Assembly: GCA_937872315.1 (NCBI GenBank)
Contig: CALMST010000081.1
Location: 1-38,387 of the forward strand
Direction of reading: 5' to 3'
DNA length: 38,387 nt
Source of the DNA: an uncultured Ignavibacteria bacterium
GTDB lineage: Bacteria > Bacteroidota > Ignavibacteria > Tepidaquicellales > Tepidaquicellaceae
Shown here: positions 1 to 9,038 of the stretch, piece after piece
Numbering within the stretch: the stretch's first letter is position 1
How the letters are laid out: every line of letters begins with the position of its first letter
Notes under the pieces: model-generated
Told to the model about the DNA's origin: nothing
Databases searched by the model: none
The model's input: the letters and a program-made list of their open reading frames with translations, nothing else
Position numbers and translations under genes: made by a program

Positions 1-37
1 ATTTCTGTTTAAAATTTATACTTCAACCTGAATAATT

Positions 38-389
38 CATACCTGCCCAAAACGATTAATAAAAATTACTCTTTATCTGAATATAGAAAAATCTAACCGA
101 CTTTCTTTTGAAAGATCAAAAGAAAGCCGGCAAAGAAAAATCCCCCGCCGGTTATAAAAAAAAATTGCCGTAAATTCATTCGCTTTGGCGGCAAAAATTT
201 CAACTCACCGCACGGCAGAAGATCACTGCCGAGCGTCTCAGACAGGATATTTTTATATTTCGCCAAAGCTCCGAATTTCTTTCGGCAATTTATCACAGGA
301 GGGTTGTTTTATTTCACAGCTTGCAATCTTTGAATCTGAAGTGAATTTTAAACAATTATTAATTTTACAAAATGTTTTGGACTGTACTG
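38..389. repeat. MITE-like repeat, copy A (longest)
   Basis: This non-coding element shares its ends with copies at 13636-13810 and 38104-38340. The left part reads CCCAAAACGATTAATAAA, followed by a hairpin at about 98-130 (CTTTCTTTTG / CAAAAGAAAG around AAAGAT). The right part ends AAAATGTTTTGGACTGTACTG, which is an imperfect inverted copy of the left end. Compared with the right-end copy, about 95 bp are added in the core. That addition makes a long imperfect palindrome (arms about 165-190 and 261-288) with a small hairpin CGGCAG/CTGCCG at about 212-230. No matching 9-bp target duplication is seen. Short ORFs across it are not credible genes. Confidence 0.75.
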
Positions 390-482
390 ATTTTTAACCC
401 CGAAAGATCTAGTTATATAAACAGAACATTTCATCCTCGTTCCCAAACTAACACTCTGTCTGAAAACGTTAGGTTTGCCTCT

Positions 483-522
483 AAGTCTCTAAGTCTCAAA
501 GTCTCTAAGTTTCAAAGTCTCA
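483..522. repeat. 8-bp tandem repeat, unit AAGTCTCW
   Basis: Five consecutive 8-bp units (AAGTCTCT, AAGTCTCA, AAGTCTCT, AAGTTTCA, AAGTCTCA) are followed by a decayed sixth. The tract is in the non-coding spacer downstream of the receiver-cyclase gene. No function is evident. It looks like a slippage-generated microsatellite. Confidence 0.8.
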
Positions 523-666
523 AAGATAAAATCCTTCAAAAAGCTCTTCTTTAAGCCTTCGAGTCTATGAGGTAAATATACTTGAATTTTTTTCGGACAG
601 TCTGTCCTTTTTGGGAACGCTATTGCTGCTGAAATTCCGTTTCGGATAATGTGGAAAATACATACA
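523..666. other. Spacer downstream of the receiver-cyclase gene
   Basis: No gene is seen. A short palindrome GGACAGTCTGTCC at 595-607 is followed on the plus strand by TTTTT. The usable stem is only about 4 bp, so it is not called as a terminator. Confidence 0.5.
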
Positions 667-1707
667 TTAATCAAACACTTCATAAATATTCATCGGATTA
701 CTTTTATTTTTCAAACTTACTTCACCTACTTTCCTGCAGTTAAACGACTCTTTAATTTTTTCATATGCCTTTTCACTTATTAATATCTGTCCCTTATCTG
801 CGGAAGATTGTAATCTTTGGGCCGTGTTTACAGTATCTCCGATCACTGTATAATCAAGTCTTTTCAGACCGGCTGAACCAATGTTTCCCGAGATCATTTC
901 ACCGCTGTTAAGACCGATAGATACTTTAGGATTAAAATTTACACTTTCTGATAAAGCCGGTAACTTTTCTATCTTGTTTCTTACCGCAAGACTTGCATCA
1001 ACTGCCCTGTCCAGATGATAGTCACCACGGAATACTGCCATAATTGCATCGCCTATAAATTTATCCACATATCCACCCTGATCAATAACCTCTTTTACAA
1101 TGACATCAAAATAACTATTGAGTAATTTCACTACCGTGTCCGGGGGTTCTTTTTCACTGATGGAAGTAAAACTGCAGATGTCAATAAAAACGACACTCGC
1201 CTCTATGGTTTCATTTGCCATTAAAGAAGTTTCAAACTCACGGCTGTCCATAAAGTTGAGTACTGTTTCATCCACATACATTTTCAGAATGTTATTTTCC
1301 TTTATTGCTTTTAAAGTATCTTTGATTTGTTCAACATGATTAATAGTCTTCTCCATTGTGACTGCAAGATCTTCAAAATTAATTGGCTTGGTGATGAAAT
1401 CAAATGCGCCTCGGTTCATGGCTGTGCGGATATTTTCCATGTCACCGTATGCGGAAACTATGACTGACTTGAGCAAAGGATTTGATACATTAAGTTTGCT
1501 GAGCAAAGTCAGTCCGTCCATCTCAGGCATGTTGATATCAGTAAGAACAATGTCGACATCTGTATGCTGAATAAGCTTCTCCAGCGCGTCCTTACCGTTC
1601 ACTGCAAATACAAATTCATATTCATGTTCACGGATCTTCTGTCTGAATTTTTGTTTGATGAGGGTTTCGAGATCCGGCTCATCGTCGGCTACCAGTATTT
1701 TTGCCAT
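667..1707 (-). CDS. Response regulator with class III adenylate cyclase output domain
   Basis: The protein has 346 residues. Residues 1-125 are a CheY-like receiver with the acidic pocket D8/D9, phosphoacceptor D57, S85 and K107. Residues about 165-305 are a class III nucleotidyl cyclase domain. Both metal-binding aspartates (D176, D220), an ATP-selective K216/T287 pair, and the transition-state N294 and R298 are present, so it should make cAMP from ATP in the cytoplasm when its receiver is phosphorylated. The start follows the lone receiver gene by 5 bp, so the two are probably one transcript with the two upstream kinases, which are the likely phosphodonors. No Shine-Dalgarno is visible, as for most genes here. 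Domains are seen directly; partner kinases and signal are inferred. Confidence 0.93.
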   Translation of the reverse strand: MAKILVADDEPDLETLIKQKFRQKIREHEYEFVFAVNGKDALEKLIQHTDVDIVLTDINMPEMDGLTLLSKLNVSNPLLKSVIVSAYGDMENIRTAMNRGAFDFITKPINFEDLAVTMEKTINHVEQIKDTLKAIKENNILKMYVDETVLNFMDSREFETSLMANETIEASVVFIDICSFTSISEKEPPDTVVKLLNSYFDVIVKEVIDQGGYVDKFIGDAIMAVFRGDYHLDRAVDASLAVRNKIEKLPALSESVNFNPKVSIGLNSGEMISGNIGSAGLKRLDYTVIGDTVNTAQRLQSSADKGQILISEKAYEKIKESFNCRKVGEVSLKNKSNPMNIYEVFD

Positions 1708-1712
1708 TTATA

Positions 1713-2087
1713 TTATAGGTTTAGTTTTTCTTTTAATAAAGTAAAATCAATCGGCTTGGAAAGAAAATCATCCGCGCCAAGTTCTTTTGCTATCCTGTAG
1801 TTTTCACCGTCTCCGTAAGCGGTTATCATCATTACAACCGGCGGTGGTTTGTGATACTTCTTTTTGATATGCTCAAGCAGTTCCAGACCGCTCATGCCCG
1901 GCATATTTATGTCGGATAAAATCAGTATAGCTTCATGTTCCATTTCATGCAGTTTTAAATATTCAATAGCTTCTTCTCCGGAAAAACTATAGGCAAATTC
2001 TACAGATTTATCCCTGATCTCTTTCCTGAACCGCTGTTCAAAAAGAGTTTGTATATCCTTTTCGTCATCTACTACTAAAATTTTCAT
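1713..2087 (-). CDS. Single-domain response regulator (CheY-like receiver)
   Basis: The protein has 124 residues and is a receiver only: acidic pair D7/D8, phosphoacceptor D59 in the LSDINMPG motif, the ITAYG segment with the conserved Thr, and the Lys of SKP near residue 112. There is no DNA-binding or enzymatic output domain, so it probably acts as a phospho-shuttle, phosphate sink or protein-binding switch. It lies between a soluble histidine kinase gene (26 bp upstream) and a receiver-cyclase gene (5 bp downstream). Its sequence resembles the receiver of that cyclase, which suggests duplication. A relay from the hybrid-less kinases through this receiver is an inference. Confidence 0.92.
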   Translation of the reverse strand: MKILVVDDEKDIQTLFEQRFRKEIRDKSVEFAYSFSGEEAIEYLKLHEMEHEAILILSDINMPGMSGLELLEHIKKKYHKPPPVVMMITAYGDGENYRIAKELGADDFLSKPIDFTLLKEKLNL

Positions 2088-2113
2088 TCTATTATATTTA
2101 GATATTTAATTTT

Positions 2114-3400
2114 TTAATTTGGCAAAACAATTGAAAATTCTGTGCCCTCACCTTCCTGCGTTTCTACAGTTAGTTCACCGCCATGCGCCTTTACAATATC
2201 ATAACTCAGTGATAATCCCAGTCCAGTTCCTTGTCCTGTAGGTTTAGTGGTAAAGAACGGCTGAAATATTTTATCCATTACTTTCTGCGGAATACCGTTG
2301 CCGTTATCCTTCACACTTATTTCAACTTTATCACCGGTCTTTTTTGTACTTACTGAAACGGTTGGTTCATATCCTTCAGGATTCTGCTTCTTTTTCTCAT
2401 CTACCGCATAAAACGCATTCGTAATCAAATTCAGGATCACTCTGCCGATATCCTGTGACACAACTTCCACATTTCCAATACTTTCATCAAAGTTTGTTTC
2501 CATTTTTGCATTGAAAGTTTTATCTTTCGCCCTGAGTCCGTGATATGCCAGACGTAAATATTCATCTGCCAGAGAGTTAATGTCAGTCGGCTCTTTGACG
2601 CCGCTGCTCGAACGGCTGTGCTGAAGCATTCCTTTTACTATCTCTCCCGCCCGTTTGCCGTGATGATTTATCTTTTCAAGATTTTGTTTAAGGTCGTGCG
2701 CTATTAGTTTAGCATCTTCAGTATTTCCATTTTCAATTTCAGTATTCATTTCATCAACTAATTCTGTGCTTACTTCGGAAAAATTATTCACAAAGTTCAA
2801 AGGATTCTGAATTTCATGAGCTATTCCCGCTGTGAGCTCTCCAAGTGATGCCATTTTTTCGGAATGGATCAATTGTGACTGAGTAGCTTTAAGTTCTTCA
2901 ATGGATCTTTTTAACTCATTTGTCCTTTCCTCCACCTTGTTTTCAAGTTCTTCTTTTTCTTTCTTCCATTGCTCCTTATGCCATGTATCTCCCTCAGAAT
3001 CTATACCGACTGAACCGTGCATATGAACCAGTTTCCATTTGTTGTCCAGATAATAAAAAACATAACTTAACCGTAATGGTATAATATTTTCTTCACTTCC
3101 AACTGTCATGCTTATCCTGATCTCATCAATAAAAACAGCGGAATCATTACTGACTGATACTCTTCGAAAAACCGGATTTATATCAAAATGCATATTCAAA
3201 CCGGCTCCCTGCTCTCTTTGATCCGTGATAAGTTTACGAAACCGGTTTATATCTGAAATTTTTTCATCCAGTGTTGTACCATATCCCATTATATCGCTGA
3301 CTACATATTCTTCCAGCTGATCAATCGGTTTATCATACAACATTAAATTCAGAAGTGAATCATATGATTCTTTAAGTAGATTTGCTTTTTTTTCGTCCAT
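2114..3400 (-). CDS. Soluble sensor histidine kinase with SnoaL-like input domain
   Basis: The protein has 428 residues and no membrane segment. Residues about 1-135 resemble the SnoaL/NTF2-like fold, ending in the DNKWKLVHMHGS strand, and presumably bind a small ligand. Residues about 145-180 are a charged coiled coil. The HisKA H-box AHEIQNPLNF carries the phosphoacceptor H195. The HATPase_c domain has N-box NLITNAFYAV, G1 DNGNGIP, F-box FFTTKPTGQ and G2 GTGLGLS. The catalytic core is almost the same as that of the 1629-residue kinase just upstream, including at DNA level, whereas the input domains are unrelated. Likely phosphate acceptors are the two receivers immediately downstream on the same strand. 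Confidence 0.93.
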   Translation of the reverse strand: MDEKKANLLKESYDSLLNLMLYDKPIDQLEEYVVSDIMGYGTTLDEKISDINRFRKLITDQREQGAGLNMHFDINPVFRRVSVSNDSAVFIDEIRISMTVGSEENIIPLRLSYVFYYLDNKWKLVHMHGSVGIDSEGDTWHKEQWKKEKEELENKVEERTNELKRSIEELKATQSQLIHSEKMASLGELTAGIAHEIQNPLNFVNNFSEVSTELVDEMNTEIENGNTEDAKLIAHDLKQNLEKINHHGKRAGEIVKGMLQHSRSSSGVKEPTDINSLADEYLRLAYHGLRAKDKTFNAKMETNFDESIGNVEVVSQDIGRVILNLITNAFYAVDEKKKQNPEGYEPTVSVSTKKTGDKVEISVKDNGNGIPQKVMDKIFQPFFTTKPTGQGTGLGLSLSYDIVKAHGGELTVETQEGEGTEFSIVLPN

Positions 3401-3531
3401 TTAAGTTTATTTTAATTCTATTCCTGTATGGATTGAAATCCGTTAATACAACTATTTTATTCTGAAACAACGTTTCTTTAAAATTTGTAATAATTAACAA
3501 TTTCCAAATCCGAAATTCCAAATCCCCATTC

Positions 3532-6500
3532 CTATCTCACTGGAATTATAATGCTAAACTCACTGCCTTCACCTTCAACCGTCTCCACCTTCAGTTCACC
3601 GCCATGCGCCTTTACAATATCATAACTCAGCGATAATCCCAACCCCGTTCCCTGTCCGGTAGGCTTTGTCGTAAAAAACGGCTGAAAGATTTTATCCATT
3701 ACTTTCTGCGGAATTCCGTTGCCGTTATCCTTCACGCTTATTTCAACTTTATCACCGGTATTCTTTGTACTGACTGAAACTGCCGGTTCATATCCTTCAG
3801 GATTCTGCTTCTTTTTTTCATCTACCGCATAAAACGCATTCGTAATCAAATTCAGGATCACTCTGCCGATATCCTGTGACACAACTTCCACATTTCCAAT
3901 ACTTTTATCAAAATCTGTTTTCATTGATGCATTGAAAGTTTTATCCTTCGCCCTGAGTCCGTGATATGCAAGGCGTAAAAACTCATCAGCTAATGCATTA
4001 ATATTTGTAGGTTCTTTAACACCGCTGCTCGAACGGCTGTGCTGAAGCATTCCTTTTACTATTGCCTCAGCTCTCCTGCCATGATGAATGATCTTGTTCT
4101 CATTTTCTTTAATGTCTTTTGCTATCGCGGCTGCATCATCAAAATTTCCTTTTCCAAGTTCCTCATTAAGTTCATCTATCAGTTCGGAATTCACTTCGGA
4201 AAAATTATTCACAAAGTTAAGCGGGTTCTGTATCTCATGCGCAATGCCTGCCGTCAGTTCTCCTAGAGATGCCATTTTTTCGGATTGTATAAGCTGTGAT
4301 TGTGTAGCGCGCAGCTCTGTCAGCGCATCTTCGGCGCGTTTTTTTTCAGTCTGCAATTTTATGAGATCGAGCTCAGCCTGTTCTGCATGTTTTTCAGCAA
4401 TTTGCAGATCATTAAACCGTGTAAAAGTCAGATTAAATACCGCTGCAAACCTTTCAAGCAGAAGTCTTGTTTCTTCAGGCTGCTCATACGGAGATGCCAG
4501 TCCGATAAATCCTTTGGAAAAAAAAGCTATTGTCTGAACTCTTCTCTTTTGTGAAAGACCAAGTTTGAAAGGAACTTTGAGCTCAACGCTTAAATGATGA
4601 AAATAATCTTCAAGTTCTTTTCCATGCATGTTAATTGTAAGAGATTTTTTTCTCTCTTTCCATCCGTCAAACATTTTTTTAAATGAATAGTTGTTATTCA
4701 TATTTGCTGTGAACATTCTGCTTACTTTAGTTCCGTCCTCATCCGTAATCCAGAATTCCGCATTCACATTATCATCTTTGACGATTCCGATGTAGAGCCG
4801 GTTTGGCTCTATACCTAAACTGATCAATTGCTTAAAAACAACCGCGGCAGTATCAGCAAGTTCATCACTCTTATGCATCGCAAGCGTCCTGCTTCGGATC
4901 CTTTCAAGCGCTGCTTCTATCTGCGCCTCCCTGGTCTGAGCTTCAGCTTTTTTCAGATCAAGAAAACGGGTATAAGTACGTTCAAATTCTACTGCAAAAC
5001 GGTATAGTATCTTTTTTTCTTCTGAAGTTAATTCTGTTTTTCGCATTACACCAAAGCAACCGTGCCTCATGAAAGCTTCCATATAATATAATCCGTCCCG
5101 GAAATGTTCCGGTTTAAATTTTTCAATGCCATCAAACAATTCCTGCCATGCGGCAAAATAATTTTCCACACCTTCGGGAGGTACTGTATAGGAATGAACA
5201 GGTTCATTGCTTTTCCAATCAACTAAACATTGCGCGGTGGCAGGCTCATTTCTGTCAAGTGGATAGCTAACAGCTTTGTTTTTAAAAACCGTTGAGCCGT
5301 TTATGCTTTCTTCCCAGATAGCCCAGAAAATGTGCTGATCATTTATTTCATCCGGCAGCCATAAAAAAGAAAAAGCTGAATTGAATCCAAGCAACTGAAT
5401 CTGCTCATGAAAAACCTTTAACGTATTATCCAGCTCTTTTGAATGCTGCATGATCATGCTCTGAGTACGGGTACGCTCCAGTGCTGCCTCAATCTTAGCT
5501 TCCCTTGCCTGCATTTCCGAATTTTGCAGGTCAAGAAAACGTGTGTAAGTCTGCTGGAAGACTTTTCCAAAACGCATGAGTGTTTTATTGTCTTCATTCG
5601 AATAAGGAGTACCCGAAAAATTCTCTATGTATAATCCGACATTATCCAGCAAAACAGTTGATATGGCAAGTCCCGGACAGGTAAGATAATATTCTAATGT
5701 TTCCTCCGGCACGCCGGGGATAAGCTTAAAAAGATCTGTATAAAATTTATTTTTTTCTTCAAATGAAAGTTGGTTGGTAAAGAAATCCATTCCTTTATCT
5801 TTTGCCTCAATAAAACTGTTCCAGTGCGGAGAATCAAAATATGGAATAGTAACTTCAAAGGGAGCGAAGTTTTTGTCAGCAAGCCAGATATGCATGTCAT
5901 CCCTGGTTTTATAATCTATAATAAATCCGCTGTGTTCAACAAAGATATTCAAAAGAACCAATTGTTCAAACACAACCTGAATTACTTCTTTAAGCTCTTC
6001 GCTTTTCTGCATGCCCATTGTTCTGCTTCTCACTCTTTCAAGCGCTGCTTCTATCTTTGCTTCCCTTGCCTGCGCTTCCGCCAGCGCAATGTCGGTATAG
6101 CGCTGATAAGCAAGCCCGAATACATTTTTAAAACGTTCAAGAATTTCGAGCTGAGCATCTTCCACTTTATTAAATGCAGAAATCCCCAAAGCTCCGGAAC
6201 CGATAGAAAAAAAATAATAAATGAGTATCGATGAAATTTCCAGGCGTTCATCAACTTTTTTCCCGTGTTTATACATGTATGATTTCCATTCCAGAAGTTC
6301 TTTACCGGTAAATTCCAAAACAGCAAAGGAATCTGATTTTTTCCTTATTTCTTCATTAAAGGAAATCAGTTTAGCATTGCCGCTTATAGGGACTTCAATC
6401 AATTCCGGTCCGGCAAAATCAGAATATGCATAATTCAGATATGTGATTTTTTCATCATCATAAATATTTATCTGAGCATTGCGCAAATCGGTAAAACCCA

Positions 6501-8421
6501 GATGCAGAAACTCTTTATAAACCGATTCACTTACTTTCAGCAGATCATCCGGTTTCATCATGCTCAGTGAAACTGCTCTTACTCTTTCAAGCGCTGCTTC
6601 TATCTTTGCTTCCCTTGCCTGCGCTTCCGCTTTCTGCAGATCAAGAAAACGTGTATACGTCAAGTCAAACACCTGTGCAAAGCGGTTGAAAATATCCTCT
6701 TCCGGACAAGGTTCCTGTGTTATTATACATAAATACCCTTTTGAAAAATAAGCCGCATGGAGCTTTTGCCAATCCGGACGTTCCATACCTGCTGAATCCA
6801 TTTCCTCAAATATTTTCCTTGATGTCGGAATGCTCTTCAGCCATTCATAGTGTTCTTGTAAATCTTTTCCTTCCAGTGTTACAGTCCGGAAAGTATCATG
6901 ATTCAGCCAGCCTTCATATAATGCAGCATGCGCATAATCTCCAGTATTAGGCATAAAAAATCCACGGGTAAAACCGGTATCCATACTCAGCCACCATTCG
7001 TCTTCAGCCCGGTCTTTTTCGCACAAAACAAAACCACATGTCCATAGATTTGTTATTAGTAAATTCATTTGAGCAAACAATATGGCAGTTACTTCACCAA
7101 GTTCAGAACTACTATGCATTGCCATTGTTCTTGCCCGAACTCGCTCAAGCGCCAGTTGAATTTCCGATTCTCTAACCTGAGCTTCCGCATTTTGTAAATC
7201 GAGAAATCTGGTATAGGTAAGATCAAAGACTCCGGCAAATCTTTCGAGAAGCTGTATGGTTTCATTTGAACGGGGATCATTGGTGGAAATGGTGATCATG
7301 CCTTTAGAAAAAAACGCTGCCTGAATATAACGAATATCATGAGTATGGTCATTTTTTCCCGATACTCCTGTCAGCCTGATCCTGTAGTCAATGTAATCAT
7401 GTAATTCCTTTCCTTTTATCTCAATTGCAATTGATCTTTTTTGGCTCTTCCATGCCTTATAAATTTTTTTCATAAGATTGGTTTCCCGGATAGGAAATCT
7501 AACCATGTTGCTGATCTTTTTCCCTTCCATTGTAGTCCAGAAGTCGATCACTTTTTCTTCTTCGTTTATAATTCCAATAGTGATCTGGTCGGGTGCTTCT
7601 CCAAGCTCAAGAAATTGCCGGAAAAGTATGTATGTTGTTTCAGAAAGCTCTTCACTTCCTTCCATAGCCATTGTCCTGCTGCGGACTCTTTCCAATGCAA
7701 TTTCAATCCTGGCTTCTCTTGCCTGTGCCTCAGCTTTTGAAACATCTTCAAATCTTCTGTAAGCAAATTCAAATACATTTCTGAAACGCTTCAAAACTTC
7801 TAATTTATTTTTGCTGAGACCGTCAAATGTTGAGATTCCTATAGAACCTGTTCCTATTGAATAAAAATAATAATAGAGTGCTTTTGTGTTTTTTAAACGC
7901 GGATCATCCTTCTCACCTCTGCTTTTTCTGAACCTTTTCCATTCCGCTAATTCTTTACCTTTAAACGAAGTTTCTGAAAATGCATCTTTTCCTTTTCGAA
8001 CCTGCCTGATTTGTTTTTCAACCAGAGGATGTATATTATAAAATAAAGGTGTAATGCTTTTGCCAAGTGTATCTGAATAATCATAATTCAAAAACGATTT
8101 TTTATCATCATCATGAATATTAATCATTGCATTTCTGATTTCACTGAATCCCAGACTTTTAAGTTCTTTAAAAAGAATTTCAGTTATTTCAAGCAGGTCA
8201 TCAGGCTTTCGCATTCCCATAGCTATAGTTCTCACGCGTTCAAGAGACGCTTCAATTTGCAGTTCAAGGGTTTTGAGCAAAAGATCAGCAGTCTTTTCGG
8301 TTACTTTTTTTTCAAGTTCCTCTGCTTTTTGTTTCCATTCATTAATATTAAATGAATCATCTTTACTCAATTTTTTGTGAGAAATGTTTGACTTTGCCTT
8401 AGGTTGAAGTTTTTTGGTCAT
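3532..8421 (-). CDS. Giant cytoplasmic histidine kinase with seven tandem sensor modules
   Basis: The protein has 1629 residues and no signal peptide or membrane helix. After an N-terminal coiled coil come seven sensor modules of about 185 residues. Each starts with an ALERVR-type helix, at roughly residues 57, 242, 427, 610, 794, 980 and 1172. Each ends in a YTRFLDLQxAEAQ-type helix that leads into the next. The modules look GAF-like, but I cannot assign the fold with certainty. Modules 1 and 4 are one subtype and modules 2 and 7 another; 3, 5 and 6 are each distinct. The C-terminus is HisKA (H1395 in AHEIQNPLNF) plus HATPase_c with complete N, G1, F and G2 boxes. It starts the co-directional signalling cluster. 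Its ligands are unknown; several different small molecules or one multivalent cue are possible. Confidence 0.9.
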   Translation of the reverse strand: MTKKLQPKAKSNISHKKLSKDDSFNINEWKQKAEELEKKVTEKTADLLLKTLELQIEASLERVRTIAMGMRKPDDLLEITEILFKELKSLGFSEIRNAMINIHDDDKKSFLNYDYSDTLGKSITPLFYNIHPLVEKQIRQVRKGKDAFSETSFKGKELAEWKRFRKSRGEKDDPRLKNTKALYYYFYSIGTGSIGISTFDGLSKNKLEVLKRFRNVFEFAYRRFEDVSKAEAQAREARIEIALERVRSRTMAMEGSEELSETTYILFRQFLELGEAPDQITIGIINEEEKVIDFWTTMEGKKISNMVRFPIRETNLMKKIYKAWKSQKRSIAIEIKGKELHDYIDYRIRLTGVSGKNDHTHDIRYIQAAFFSKGMITISTNDPRSNETIQLLERFAGVFDLTYTRFLDLQNAEAQVRESEIQLALERVRARTMAMHSSSELGEVTAILFAQMNLLITNLWTCGFVLCEKDRAEDEWWLSMDTGFTRGFFMPNTGDYAHAALYEGWLNHDTFRTVTLEGKDLQEHYEWLKSIPTSRKIFEEMDSAGMERPDWQKLHAAYFSKGYLCIITQEPCPEEDIFNRFAQVFDLTYTRFLDLQKAEAQAREAKIEAALERVRAVSLSMMKPDDLLKVSESVYKEFLHLGFTDLRNAQINIYDDEKITYLNYAYSDFAGPELIEVPISGNAKLISFNEEIRKKSDSFAVLEFTGKELLEWKSYMYKHGKKVDERLEISSILIYYFFSIGSGALGISAFNKVEDAQLEILERFKNVFGLAYQRYTDIALAEAQAREAKIEAALERVRSRTMGMQKSEELKEVIQVVFEQLVLLNIFVEHSGFIIDYKTRDDMHIWLADKNFAPFEVTIPYFDSPHWNSFIEAKDKGMDFFTNQLSFEEKNKFYTDLFKLIPGVPEETLEYYLTCPGLAISTVLLDNVGLYIENFSGTPYSNEDNKTLMRFGKVFQQTYTRFLDLQNSEMQAREAKIEAALERTRTQSMIMQHSKELDNTLKVFHEQIQLLGFNSAFSFLWLPDEINDQHIFWAIWEESINGSTVFKNKAVSYPLDRNEPATAQCLVDWKSNEPVHSYTVPPEGVENYFAAWQELFDGIEKFKPEHFRDGLYYMEAFMRHGCFGVMRKTELTSEEKKILYRFAVEFERTYTRFLDLKKAEAQTREAQIEAALERIRSRTLAMHKSDELADTAAVVFKQLISLGIEPNRLYIGIVKDDNVNAEFWITDEDGTKVSRMFTANMNNNYSFKKMFDGWKERKKSLTINMHGKELEDYFHHLSVELKVPFKLGLSQKRRVQTIAFFSKGFIGLASPYEQPEETRLLLERFAAVFNLTFTRFNDLQIAEKHAEQAELDLIKLQTEKKRAEDALTELRATQSQLIQSEKMASLGELTAGIAHEIQNPLNFVNNFSEVNSELIDELNEELGKGNFDDAAAIAKDIKENENKIIHHGRRAEAIVKGMLQHSRSSSGVKEPTNINALADEFLRLAYHGLRAKDKTFNASMKTDFDKSIGNVEVVSQDIGRVILNLITNAFYAVDEKKKQNPEGYEPAVSVSTKNTGDKVEISVKDNGNGIPQKVMDKIFQPFFTTKPTGQGTGLGLSLSYDIVKAHGGELKVETVEGEGSEFSIIIPVR

Positions 8422-8678
8422 TTATTTATTGGTAGAAATTGTTTCAAAATAGTTAAATTAATAATTTAATTAACTGTATTGTTTGATTACTATATAGAAG
8501 GCACTTATATATAAATCGAACTTCATAATCATTCTATACAAAAGAAGAAATCTAAATTGAGAGTTAATTAAGGAATATTTTTTTATGTTAAATGATTTTT
8601 TGGCAGGAGTATGAAGTCTTCGTAAATAAATGAATTTGAAAGTGACTAACCTGAAATATGTTGTAAAATAATGTTTTG
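8422..8678. other. AT-rich spacer upstream of the giant kinase
   Basis: About 250 bp are without a credible gene. The 60 bp before the kinase start are very AT-rich, with ATTAATAATTTAATTAA-like sequence that could hold its promoter, but no clear element can be named. Confidence 0.4.
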
Positions 8679-9038
8679 TTATTTTATTTTAATTCTGAAT
8701 TTTTCGTTCTGATAAACACAGAAATTATTTTTTAAATCTGAAACGTAATATTCTATAATTTCTTTAATAACTTTTTCCTTTTCATCACCATTTACATCTT
8801 CAAGTCCTAATAATAAAACGCCGGAATGTTTCTTTCCGGAATTAGAAATCAATTCACCAAAATCCTTATCCATAGTAATAACAATTCTCTCTTAATTAAC
8901 GGCAATTCTCAAAATTTCAATTTCTTTTAATCTGACATCGATGTTACGGATAAATTTTACTTCGTAGTCCTCTTTATCCGGTTAAGATTCAAATTGTCTT
9001 CCGACACCAACGTCAATTAAATATTTTACATCTTTCAT
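8679..9038 (-). pseudogene. DUF5615 PIN-like toxin, inactivated by two in-frame stops
   Basis: Reading one frame from ATG 9038 gives a full-length DUF5615 relic of 119 codons plus stop. It starts MKDVKYLIDVGVG, continues YEVKFIRNIDVR and ILRIAVN, then IVITMDKDFGEL and HSGVLLLGLED, and ends FCVYQNEKFRIK. TAA codons interrupt it at codon 19 (8982-8984) and codon 49 (8892-8894), with no frameshift. Only the last 64 codons are open, starting at an internal Met. DUF5615 proteins are PIN-like putative RNases, usually the toxin paired with a DUF433 antitoxin. The remains of that partner lie directly upstream, overlapping stop to start (TGATG), so this was a standard operon. The family identification is from recognised motifs. 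Confidence 0.85.

Noticed and set aside
93-296. Small ORFs in the left-end repeat (and 38123-38362)
   Set aside because: They read through hairpins of the MITE-like repeat and differ between copies by frame breaks; no coding signal.
483-522. CRISPR-like array
   Set aside because: The units are 8 bp with no spacers, and no cas genes are in the window.
594-607. Intrinsic terminator for the receiver-cyclase gene
   Set aside because: The palindrome GGACAGTCTGTCC leaves a 1-nt loop if fully paired, and on the minus strand it is followed by A residues, not T.
4088-4537. Plus-strand ORF of 149 codons within the giant kinase gene
   Set aside because: It is antisense to the conserved kinase and sensor coding sequence, is Ser/Cys-rich with no domain, and is a shadow.
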